Virus record (IMG/VR): IMGVR_UViG_3300030118_002460
Coordinates: 1-64,000 of that record
DNA length: 64,000 bases
DNA from: a virus
Direction: 5' to 3' (one strand)
Shown here: in pieces, positions 1 through 8,100 of the stretch
Position numbering within the stretch: position 1 is the first letter of the stretch
Layout: each line of letters starts with the position of its first letter
Translations under genes and position numbers: made by a program
The notes under the pieces: generated by a model
Database searches by the model: none
Seen by the model: only the letters and a program-made list of their open reading frames with translations
Told to the model about the DNA's origin: nothing

Positions 1-50
1 CCCCTACGAAAAAAGGCATACTTCCCTAACCTACAAAAGTATATTCCTCT

Positions 51-75
51 GAGACCTATTGAAGTCTCTTTTTTT
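51..75 (+). terminator. Putative intrinsic terminator of the gene left of the window
   Basis: GAGAC (51-55) can pair with GTCTC (64-68) across an 8-base loop and is followed by seven Ts (69-75). The stem is short, so this is a weak candidate. It sits just before the first gene and its possible promoter. Confidence 0.4.
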
Positions 76-101
76 GTGCCTGAGAGGTGCCTCTATATAA
101 T
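74..101 (+). promoter_or_regulatory. Possible sigma-70 promoter with inverted repeat in spacer
   Basis: A perfect -10 hexamer TATAAT lies at 96-101, with a poor -35 (TTGTGC, 74-79) 16 bases upstream. AGAGG (83-87) and CCTCT (90-94) form a small inverted repeat ending next to the -10. It would give a leader of about 14 bases for the gene at 122. Confidence 0.35.
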
Positions 102-121
102 TCAAAAAGTAAAACAAAGGT

Positions 122-343
122 ATGAAAAAAATTGCCCCAGAAAAATTGCTCCCTGAAAAGGTTTTTCACATTTACCTGAAAGATCAGTGCCTGGTTCCCA
201 ATGTACCAGAAGAACAATTCAGAGAAAAGTGGACTGAACTGCAAGGGATGGTGGGGTTAATGAAAACTGAGTATGAACTTGAAGATTTGTCATATGAATT
301 GGTAGAGAGAACCCCACCAAGTAATGAAGAGGATTCATATTGA
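122..343 (+). CDS. Small hypothetical protein (73 aa)
   Basis: I do not recognise a named family. The 73-residue product is soluble, mixed-charge and acidic toward its C-terminus, with no membrane segment or cysteine motif. It starts at the ATG at 122, 21 bases after a TATAAT box. Its stop codon (341-343) lies inside the -35 element of the next promoter, so it is probably transcribed separately from the genes that follow. Codon use matches its neighbours, which supports real coding. Similar short proteins occur in T4-like cyanophages as far as I recall, but no function can be given. Confidence 0.65.
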   Translation: MKKIAPEKLLPEKVFHIYLKDQCLVPNVPEEQFREKWTELQGMVGLMKTEYELEDLSYELVERTPPSNEEDSY

Positions 344-368
344 CATCTCATACATACTGAGATATAAT
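340..368 (+). promoter_or_regulatory. Perfect consensus sigma-70 promoter
   Basis: TTGACA (340-345), a 17-bp spacer, then TATAAT (363-368): both hexamers match the bacterial consensus exactly, at optimal spacing. The expected start is near 375, 17 bases before the ATG at 392. The spacer holds an inverted repeat, ATCTCA (345-350) and TGAGAT (358-363), which could be an operator. It should drive the accessory cluster at 392-2550 with unmodified host RNA polymerase, that is, early in infection. Confidence 0.85.
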
Positions 369-391
369 TGAGTGGTAGTGAATTATCAATC

Positions 392-1165
392 ATGGCAAAA
401 GGATTTACTGTAAAAGCACAGAAACCCAAGGAGAAGAAACCAGAGTGGGATTATGATGCTATCAAAGCAAGGATGAAGGGAAAGGCAATTGTATTCTGTT
501 TGCCTGGAAGGGGGTGCAGTTATACATTCATGAAGAACTTTGTACAACTGTGCTTTGATCTAGTACAGAATGGAATGAGTATCCAAATCAGTCAGGACTA
601 TTCTTCCATGGTTAACTTTGCAAGATGCAAGTGCCTGGGGGCAAATGTATTGCGTGGACCTGATCAGAAACCTTGGGATGGTCAGTTGAATTATGATTAT
701 CAGTTGTGGATTGATAGTGATATTGTATTTGACAGTGCAAAGTTCTGGCAACTGTGTGATATGGCAATTGCAGAAGATGGTACACAGAGAGAGATTGTAG
801 CAGGTTGGTATTCCACTGAGGATGGTAGAACTACATCTGTTGCACACTGGTTGGATGAAGATGATTTCAGGAATAATGGTGGTGTCATGAATCATGAGAT
901 GGTTGATGGTATTACTAAGCGTAAGAAACCATTCACTGTGGATTACACAGGGTTTGGATGGGTGATGATTCAGAATGGTGTATTTGAGAATGAGAAGATG
1001 AAGTATCCTTGGTTTGCTCCCAAGATGCAAGTCTTTGAATCTGGTGCAGTACAGGATATGTGTGGAGAGGATGTTTCATTCTGTCTTGATGCTATTGAGG
1101 CAGGATATGACATCTGGTGTGATCCTAGGGTCAGAGTTGGTCATGAAAAGACAAGAGTTATTTGA
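392..1165 (+). CDS. Glycosyltransferase-like protein (GT-A fold type)
   Basis: Likely nucleotide-sugar-dependent glycosyltransferase of 257 residues. The segment around residues 105-113 reads LWIDSDIVF, an aspartate-rich DxD motif (D108, D110) after a hydrophobic strand, as in GT-A enzymes that bind a metal and sugar nucleotide. A conserved-looking GEDVSFC motif and a CDPRVRVGHEKT stretch near the C-terminus fit the acidic/His end of such folds. I chose the ATG at 392 because the TTG farther upstream would lie upstream of or at the predicted transcription start. The gene directly follows the consensus promoter and leads a run of five genes. The acceptor (virion protein, DNA or host envelope) cannot be told from sequence. 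Confidence 0.65.
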   Translation: MAKGFTVKAQKPKEKKPEWDYDAIKARMKGKAIVFCLPGRGCSYTFMKNFVQLCFDLVQNGMSIQISQDYSSMVNFARCKCLGANVLRGPDQKPWDGQLNYDYQLWIDSDIVFDSAKFWQLCDMAIAEDGTQREIVAGWYSTEDGRTTSVAHWLDEDDFRNNGGVMNHEMVDGITKRKKPFTVDYTGFGWVMIQNGVFENEKMKYPWFAPKMQVFESGAVQDMCGEDVSFCLDAIEAGYDIWCDPRVRVGHEKTRVI

Positions 1166-1166
1166 T

Positions 1167-1172
1167 AGGAGG
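1167..1172 (+). promoter_or_regulatory. Strong Shine-Dalgarno AGGAGG
   Basis: Perfect AGGAGG five bases before the ATG at 1178. It is one of very few full Shine-Dalgarno sequences in the window and validates the tiny 49-codon gene that follows. Confidence 0.75.
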
Positions 1173-1177
1173 TTATT

Positions 1178-1327
1178 ATGGCAAAAGTAAAGAAGTCACT
1201 GCAAGGCACAGCATTCATTGAATCCAGACCCAAGAAGTCTAGACAGGGGCAGGGGAAACATACAAAGTATGCTGCATCCAGCAGCAATACAGCAAAGAAG
1301 CGTTATAGGGGTCAAGGCAGAGGATGA
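1178..1327 (+). CDS. Tiny Lys/Arg-rich basic protein (49 aa)
   Basis: A 49-residue protein beginning MAKVKKSLQG and ending KKRYRGQGRG, with 9 Lys and 5 Arg and almost no hydrophobic core. A perfect AGGAGG precedes the ATG. Its stop overlaps the start of the SET-domain gene (ATGA at 1324-1327), so the two are probably translated as a coupled pair. The composition (SRPKKSRQGQGKHTKY) resembles nucleic-acid-binding or ribosomal-protein tails. I recall similar very short basic proteins in other marine T4-like phages but know no function. Possible roles are nucleic-acid binding, host ribosome or nucleoid interaction, or serving as substrate of the adjacent methyltransferase (inference). Confidence 0.8.
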   Translation: MAKVKKSLQGTAFIESRPKKSRQGQGKHTKYAASSSNTAKKRYRGQGRG

Positions 1328-1698
1328 GTTTCTCCTTGTCACTATACACCTACCTCTCACCTTCTAAGGTTTGTGATGGGGTGGGTGTTTTTTCTTTGGT
1401 ACATATACCTGCTGATACTTTGATCTTTAAATCAAAAAATGCGCAAAAAATCCGCTGGGGGGAAGTCCCAGAGGAAGTGAGAGGGGCAATGAGAAACTTG
1501 ACTTATTATGATAAGGATGGTTTCTGGGTTGATGATGACCTGGATAGACTAGGTGCTCAATATTATATTAACCACTCACTTACACCTAATGTGTCCTATA
1601 ATAAGGACAATGGTTGTCTTTATGCTACTAGGGACATCAAACCTCATGAAGAACTACTAGACTACTACTATCCCAATGAGAGAGAATGGCTTACTTAA
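1324..1698 (+). CDS. SET-domain protein (putative protein lysine methyltransferase)
   Basis: A 124-residue minimal SET domain. Visible motifs are the N-terminal GVGVFSLVHIPADTLIF (residues 19-35), the cofactor-binding pseudoknot motif NHSLTPN (83-89), and the EELLDYYY motif (109-116) that normally supplies the catalytic Tyr. SET enzymes move a methyl group from S-adenosylmethionine to a protein lysine. The fold is rare in phages and commoner in eukaryotes and some bacteria. There is no pre-SET or post-SET cysteine cluster, so this is a bare core. The start overlaps the stop of the 49-residue basic protein, and the 3' end overlaps the next gene by 13 bases. The cotranscribed Lys-rich peptide is an obvious candidate substrate, but this is inference. 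Confidence 0.85.
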   Translation: MSFSLSLYTYLSPSKVCDGVGVFSLVHIPADTLIFKSKNAQKIRWGEVPEEVRGAMRNLTYYDKDGFWVDDDLDRLGAQYYINHSLTPNVSYNKDNGCLYATRDIKPHEELLDYYYPNEREWLT

Positions 1699-2360
1699 AT
1701 CACAGTTTACCTGATTGGTCTTGTTACATTCGTAATGAGTTCCTGTTTAATCACAAGAAAGGGCATGGGGAATTCACTAGATGTGATGTTCACTCTGTTG
1801 CTAGTATGGAGAAACGTGTCCCTCTGTTTGAGGCATTTCTGGAAAATGGAGTCAACTGGACACGTAGACCTCTTCATGCCTTTTGCTGGCATACTGATGC
1901 CCCTCTGGAACCATTAGAGGACATTATGTACTGGGACTGCTTCTCTCCTTATGTTGATGTACAAAGGAGACATAGATTAGCAGGTCTTGAAGCAGAACTG
2001 ATTCGTCCTGACAATAAGAAAGTCAAAGGGTCTTATATGTGGACTTTGGACTGGTCATGGGAGAACAAGAGTGTGCCTGACTTGAACTTCTCTGAAACAC
2101 CAGAACATAAGTGTGCCCATTTGTTCAAGATGGACAATGGTAACTATTATGCATATCCTAATAATAGAATCATCTGGTATGATAATGCATGGACCTTCAA
2201 CAGGATTGATAAGAACCCTGGATATGAGATTGACCTTACAGTGTATAGTGTAGAAAACAAGCGAAGGATTGAAACATCAGATCATTACATGTATGAGGTT
2301 ACTCAATTAGACAATGAAGTTATGGCTCAACAAATAGATAGTAAAGTAATGAGAGGTTAA
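1686..2360 (+). CDS. Hypothetical protein (224 aa)
   Basis: No family recognised. The product is soluble and rich in aromatic residues (many W, Y, F and H), with aromatic clusters near residues 65-90 and 110-130. It has no signal peptide or membrane segment. It starts at an ATG overlapping the SET-domain gene by 13 bases and ends one base before the next ATG, so it belongs to the same early operon. Composition and codon use match the surrounding phage genes. The many aromatics suggest a beta-rich fold, possibly carbohydrate-binding or oxygenase-like, but no diagnostic motif was found. Confidence 0.7.
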   Translation: MAYLNHSLPDWSCYIRNEFLFNHKKGHGEFTRCDVHSVASMEKRVPLFEAFLENGVNWTRRPLHAFCWHTDAPLEPLEDIMYWDCFSPYVDVQRRHRLAGLEAELIRPDNKKVKGSYMWTLDWSWENKSVPDLNFSETPEHKCAHLFKMDNGNYYAYPNNRIIWYDNAWTFNRIDKNPGYEIDLTVYSVENKRRIETSDHYMYEVTQLDNEVMAQQIDSKVMRG

Positions 2361-2361
2361 C

Positions 2362-2550
2362 ATGCATGATTTTCTGGACAACCTAGCAAATGATCAGCAT
2401 CAGAAGATGTTGCGTGAGATTGCTAATGATGGTCTCACTCCAAAAAACAGGGTGAAAAGAAATACTGATGGTTTATTTGAAACCACTGATTGTTCTCATC
2501 CTGACCATGAATGTACCTGTGGTCAGAAGAATATATTAATTGAAGATTAG
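2362..2550 (+). CDS. Small protein with Cys/His cluster (62 aa)
   Basis: A 62-residue protein ending in a compact Cys/His-rich segment (CSHPDHECTCGQ, about residues 44-55) that could bind one zinc ion. The N-terminal half is helical and charged (MHDFLDNLANDQHQKMLREI). It starts two bases after the upstream stop, and its own stop is followed within a few bases by the late promoter of gp25, so it closes the early cluster. Function unknown. Confidence 0.65.
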   Translation: MHDFLDNLANDQHQKMLREIANDGLTPKNRVKRNTDGLFETTDCSHPDHECTCGQKNILIED

Positions 2551-2554
2551 TGTA

Positions 2555-2561
2555 CTAAATA
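2555..2561 (+). promoter_or_regulatory. Late promoter box CTAAATA (gp25 unit)
   Basis: CTAAATA 21 bases before the GTG start of gp25. It matches the recurring late box of this phage and the core of the T4 late -10 element TATAAATA read by gp55. Confidence 0.6.
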
Positions 2562-2582
2562 AGGTAGAATTCTTGTACCATT

Positions 2583-2984
2583 GTGCCTGTTCAAAGGGTC
2601 AGTAAACCATTTAAGGATATAAGTGCTACATTTCAGATCAATCCAGTTAATCGCGACTTGATTGGATTGACTAATGCAAATGCTATTGCACGCTCTGTCC
2701 GTAACCTGGTTTTAACTGGTCCTGGTGAAAGACCCTTTGCTCCTGCATTAGGGTCTCAGGTCAATCAACTCTTATTTGATGTTGTTGATTCTCTCACTGC
2801 AAAAAATATTGATTTTGAAATTAGAAATACTATTGAAAATTATGAACCCAGAGTTGAACTGATTGATGTCATTGTCAAACCAAATGCTGATAACAATGCA
2901 TTTGACGTGAAGATTCAGTATGAAATTATTGGTATTAATGCACAACAACAAGAACTCACCTTTGCATTAGAACCCACTAGGTAA
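2583..2984 (+). CDS. gp25: Baseplate wedge protein gp25
   Basis: T4 gp25-like baseplate wedge subunit, related to the TssE sheath-initiator family of contractile machines. It joins gp6 and gp53 and helps start sheath polymerisation. Recognisable are the N-terminal FKDISATFQINP region, the TGPGERPFAPALGSQVNQLLFD core (about residues 45-66, containing the family's conserved E-R-P-F and G-S), and the DVKIQYEI strand near the C-terminus. At 133 residues it matches T4 gp25 (132). The start is GTG: the product contains no internal Met that could serve instead, and the late box sits 21 bases upstream. It directly abuts gp6, as expected for wedge partners. Confidence 0.9.
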   Translation: MPVQRVSKPFKDISATFQINPVNRDLIGLTNANAIARSVRNLVLTGPGERPFAPALGSQVNQLLFDVVDSLTAKNIDFEIRNTIENYEPRVELIDVIVKPNADNNAFDVKIQYEIIGINAQQQELTFALEPTR

Positions 2985-5165
2985 ATGCCTTTAGTTAATT
3001 TCAGCAACTTAGATTTTGATCAGATAAAAACGTCCATCAAGGACTACCTTCGTGCGAACTCAAACTTCACTGATTATGATTATGAAGGATCTAATCTATC
3101 TACCATTATAGACGTCCTTGCCTATAACACTTATATCACCTCATATAACGCCAATATGGTGACTAATGAGGTGTTCATTGATGGAGCAACATTGAGAGAG
3201 AATGTTGTTTCATTAGCAAGAAACATAGGTTATGTGCCTAAGTCAAGGAATGCATCAAAGTCAAAGATATCCTTCACTGTTGATACAACAGGCACCACAG
3301 CAGTTGCTGTGACCCTTAGGAGAGGCATTGTAGCAACATCCTCCAATAGGTTCACAAACACATCTTTTGTGTTCTCTATCCCTGATGACATCACAGTTCC
3401 AGTGGATAGTAATAATCTTGCACTGTTTAATGCTATTGATGTTTATGAGGGCACACACCTCACACAGACATTTAATGTAAGTTCCAGGACACCTAATCAG
3501 AAGTATATCCTCAAGAACAGTGGAATTGATACTGATCTGATTACTGTATCAGTAAGAGAGTCTCCCACATCAACTATTACAAGAGTTTACAAACAGTTCA
3601 ATAGTTTGTATGAAGTAGATGATAAGTCACCAGTCTATTTCCTGCAAGAAATTAATGATGAGAGATATGAACTGTTGTTTGGTGATGGTATATTTGGTAT
3701 CAAGTTGCAGGAACCTAATGTTGTAGAAGTAGGTTATATTACATCAGGTGGTGAAACTGGTAATGGTATTAATGAATTTACCTTTGCTGGTCAATTAGTA
3801 GATAACAATGGTGCTCCTATTACTAGTGGCATTTCACTGATTAATGCAGATCAAACATCCTTTGGTGGTTCTGCTATTGAATCTGTTGAGTCTATCAAGA
3901 AGAATGCTCCACAGATCTATGCATCACAGAATCGTGCTGTGACAGCAGCAGACTATGAGGTATTGATTCCTAGAATTTATCCTGAAGCAGAATCTGTTTC
4001 TGCTTTTGGTGGTGAGGAACTTTCACCTCCACAGTATGGTAAGGTCTTTATCAGTGTGAAACCAGAGAATGGTGTTCACCTTTCCACTACTATTAAAGAA
4101 GATATTAGCAGAGAACTGAGGAAGTTCTCTGTTGCAGGTATTGTAAGTGAAATTGTTGACCTGAAGTATCTGTATATTGAGACTGACTCTTATGTTTATT
4201 ACAATGAGAACAAGGCACCTTCTTCCAGTGTAGTTCAATCATTAGTCACTAGTAACATTGGTGCTTATGCTAGATCCACTGAGATGAATAAGTTTGGTGC
4301 TAGATTTAAGTATTCCAAGTATCAGAAGATTATTGATGATACTCATCAGTCTATCACATCTAACATCACCACAGTTCAGATCAGAAGGGATATGGAACCT
4401 GCTCTGAATGCATTTGCAGAGTATGAACTTTGCTTTGGTAATAGATTCTTTATTAAGAACCATGGACATGGAACTCATGGTGGGCAGATTGGATTCAATA
4501 TTAAGTCATCTGCATTTAGAGTAAGTGGTATTGCTGATACACTATACCTGGGTGATAGTCCTGACAAGACTCTTGCAAAGGGTAGATTGTTCTTGTTCAA
4601 ACTTAATTCAGCAACTGAACCAGTCATTGTAAAACAAAATGTTGGAATGATTGATTATCTTAAAGGTGAACTCAAATTGAACCCAATTAAGTTCGTTTCT
4701 ACTAGCGTAAATAGAGGCACACCCCTTATTGAAGTATCTGCTGTCCCATATTCAAATGATGTTATAGGTCTCCAAGATCTGTATTTGCAACTAGACACAA
4801 ATAATGTTTCAGTCAGTGCTGTATCAGATCAAATTGCATCTGGAGATGATATCTCAGGTAGTAATTACATTGTAACTTCCAGTTACTCAAATGGCTCCCT
4901 GGTCAGAGGAACACCCATCTTAACAGTCAAGAAACCCACAGCAGCTGATACTGACACTACATTGCTTGCAGATGCAACAGATGTTGATAGAACCACAAGA
5001 GTTACTGTCACAACTGGCACAGCAGGTCAATCACAGTCAACTGTCTACACAACAACTTCTAATACTGCAACAAACACAAGCAGTACTACTAGTAGCACTC
5101 CCTCTGGTGGCAGTTCTTCATCTGGTGGCAGTTCTTCATCATCGCCCACTTCATACTCCTATTAA
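2985..5165 (+). CDS. gp6: Baseplate wedge subunit gp6
   Basis: T4 gp6-like (baseplate J family) wedge protein; two copies per wedge form the inner ring around the hub. It has the expected N-terminus (NFSNLDFDQIKTSIKDYLR) followed by NLSTIIDVLAYNTYITSYNANM, typical of gp6/BaseplateJ proteins. At 726 residues it is longer than T4 gp6 (660). The extra length includes a C-terminal tail of almost pure Ser/Thr/Gly (about residues 670-722) that looks disordered. ATG follows the gp25 stop with no gap. The low-complexity tail may be a flexible tether or a site of fibre attachment (inference). Confidence 0.9.
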   Translation: MPLVNFSNLDFDQIKTSIKDYLRANSNFTDYDYEGSNLSTIIDVLAYNTYITSYNANMVTNEVFIDGATLRENVVSLARNIGYVPKSRNASKSKISFTVDTTGTTAVAVTLRRGIVATSSNRFTNTSFVFSIPDDITVPVDSNNLALFNAIDVYEGTHLTQTFNVSSRTPNQKYILKNSGIDTDLITVSVRESPTSTITRVYKQFNSLYEVDDKSPVYFLQEINDERYELLFGDGIFGIKLQEPNVVEVGYITSGGETGNGINEFTFAGQLVDNNGAPITSGISLINADQTSFGGSAIESVESIKKNAPQIYASQNRAVTAADYEVLIPRIYPEAESVSAFGGEELSPPQYGKVFISVKPENGVHLSTTIKEDISRELRKFSVAGIVSEIVDLKYLYIETDSYVYYNENKAPSSSVVQSLVTSNIGAYARSTEMNKFGARFKYSKYQKIIDDTHQSITSNITTVQIRRDMEPALNAFAEYELCFGNRFFIKNHGHGTHGGQIGFNIKSSAFRVSGIADTLYLGDSPDKTLAKGRLFLFKLNSATEPVIVKQNVGMIDYLKGELKLNPIKFVSTSVNRGTPLIEVSAVPYSNDVIGLQDLYLQLDTNNVSVSAVSDQIASGDDISGSNYIVTSSYSNGSLVRGTPILTVKKPTAADTDTTLLADATDVDRTTRVTVTTGTAGQSQSTVYTTTSNTATNTSSTTSSTPSGGSSSSGGSSSSSPTSYSY

Positions 5166-5170
5166 GATAA

Positions 5171-8100
5171 ATGGCAGTAGATAGAGTTAAGTTCCAGGAT
5201 ATAGTTGCGAGTCAAGTCCCTGATTTTGTAAAGGATGACTTTCCACTCCTTGTTGACTTTTTAAAGGAGTATTACGTATCACAAGAATTTAAAAGTGGAA
5301 CATATGATTTGATCCAAAATTTGGATCAGTATGTTAAGGTTGATCAACTATACAATATCAAGAATTCTACTGTCCTCAGAGAGGATATTGACTTTCTTGC
5401 TACAACCATCATCACATCTGCTGATGGTAATTTTACTGATGGATTCCCAGATACTAATGGTCTTCTTCAAATTGATGAAGAAATCATTCTGTACCAGTCC
5501 AAGACAGATACCACTTTTGAGGGGTGCGTAAGGGGTTTCAGTGGGGTTACAGACTACACTGGGACCAATACCCCTGATCAACTGACATTTAAGGAATCAC
5601 TCTCTGCTGATCACAAAAAGGGTGCAACTATTGTCAACCTGAATGTAAAATTTCTGCAAGAGTTCTTTTCAAGAATTAAGACACAGTTTGTTCCTGGTTT
5701 TTCTGAAAGAACTCTTTTCCAAGGATTGGACCAGAGAAACTTTATCTACAATGCTGACAGTTTCTACAAATCAAAAGGAACAGATCAATCATTTGAGATT
5801 TTGTTCAGAGCATTGTATGGTGTAGATGTAGAAGTTGTCAAACCCAGTAAGTTTCTGTTCAAACCATCTGATGCTGATTATAGACTTACAGAAGACTATG
5901 TGATTGAGGGTTATACTGGTGATCCTCTTGAACTTAAAAATCTTACTTTCTACCAGGATTCCACTCAGGCAAGAGGAACTGTAACTAATGTAGAGAAGAT
6001 TGACTATGCTGATGGAGACTTTTATCAGATTGCAATTGACTATGGATATCAAAGAGACACCAATGTAGATGGGACAATCTATGGTAAATTCTCACCAAAT
6101 CCTAAAACTAAGATCATCAACAATGTATCAGTGGGTTCAACTGTAATTGATGTTGACTCAACAGTAAGCTTCCCACAGTCAGGCACACTGGTGTTGACTG
6201 ATGTTGATGGTGATGATTTTGAATTGGTATATCAGGACAAGACTCTTACCCAATTCCTTGGTGTAACCACCACAACATCTTCCTTTGAATCAGCAGGTGA
6301 TATTTGTCTGGATGGTTATGGTTACGCCATAGGTCCAAATGGTAGGATTGAAGTAAAGATTATTACAACTCTCACTAACCTGAGACTGGATAGCAATACA
6401 TTTTTCTTCAAGAAAGATGATACTATCAATATTAAATCAATTGGTCTTGAATCCAAGCAAGAGAAATCAGAGGATTGGTATTACAATGTAAAGACACATT
6501 GGATTGTAAAAGAATTTACACTAATTGATGCCACTCAGAAAACATATAATATTAAAACCTTTGACAATCAGTTTATCCAACCTGGTTACAGGTTAATTGT
6601 GAAAAGCACTGCTGGTGATACAAGAACACTGACTGTTGATAATTGCCTTTCTAAAACTGAGTTTGTTGCTGTACTTTCTGACATCATTCTTCCAGAAGAC
6701 CTCAAACTGATTTGGACACTTGAAAATCAGATCCTCAAAGGTGTATCCACCAAATATAATGAAATCAATAATATCAATGCTAATGTTCTCAATACCTATG
6801 AGAAGTTTGATGGCAGTTTCCTTGTAGCGTCTAACTCCATTCCTAACTATTCTGGTGCAACTGATCCATTTGGTAGAAAAATTATATTCAGTGGAACTGC
6901 GAATGGTGATAATCTAGTCCTTGCTCCTAATGGAGATCATGGATTCTATACTGGTGATGCAGTTTATTATAGTCCTAAGACAATCATTCAAACCATTACC
7001 ACACCTAATGGTTTCTCATATGATGTTACATCTCTGAGTGGATTTGATAATCTGAATGAAGGAGTTTACTACATCAAGAGAATCAGTGCAACCACTGTCA
7101 AACTTGCTAGAAGCACATCAGATATCTTCAATAATAGATTCCTTATTCCCACTGGAACTGTAACTAACAATGAGTTTTGTTACTATGACTTCTATCAGAA
7201 GAATGTTTCTCCACAGAAGATTTACAGAGAAGTCAATGACCCCTCTCCACAAGTTGGTCAGTATTTAACTGCTGCTGGTTACAATGGTATTTTGGTCAAT
7301 GGTGTTGAATTGATCAACTATAAGTCATTTGATACCATTTTCTATGGTGGCATTAAAACATTTGACATCAATAATAGAGGTCAGGGTTATGATGTAGTCA
7401 ACCCACCTAAGATTAATGTCACTGATAACATTGGTACAGGAGCAACAGGAACAGTTGCAGTAGAGGGATCTCTTAGAGAGATCAGAGTTATTGATAGTGG
7501 ATTTGACTATACTGATGATCCTATTGTAGTTATCAGTGGTGGTCAAGGAGAGGATGCATCTGCCAGAATTAATCTTGCTTCTGTTGACCATGAGGTATTG
7601 TTTAATGCTGGTCCTGGTCCCAAGAGTGGATTGAATTTTAGTGCCAACACTGTTGGATTCACCTCTTTCCACAAATTCAGAGATAATGAAAGAATTGTCT
7701 ATGTATCAGATGGTGTTCCTGGTGTCACTGGTCTGACCACTAACGCTGATTATTATGCCAATGTTGTTGATGCATCCACCATCACATTGCACGACAACTA
7801 CAATGATGCTAATGCTGGTATCAATACAGTCAACATTAGTGGTTATGGTATTGGTAATCAAGTATTCAAATCATATGATAGAAAGAAAGTTGTTTCCAAT
7901 ATTGTTGTAGATAATCAGGGTAAAGGATATAAAAACAAAGAAAGACTCATTGTTGGTGTAAACACAGCAGCCAATACATTTACCATTGGTGGTCATGGTT
8001 ATGAAGAGGGTGAAATAATTCAATACACAGCAGGTTCATCTCCTATTGTAGGTCTAGGTGCAACCACAAAGTATTATGTTTGCAAAATTGATAGTGATAC

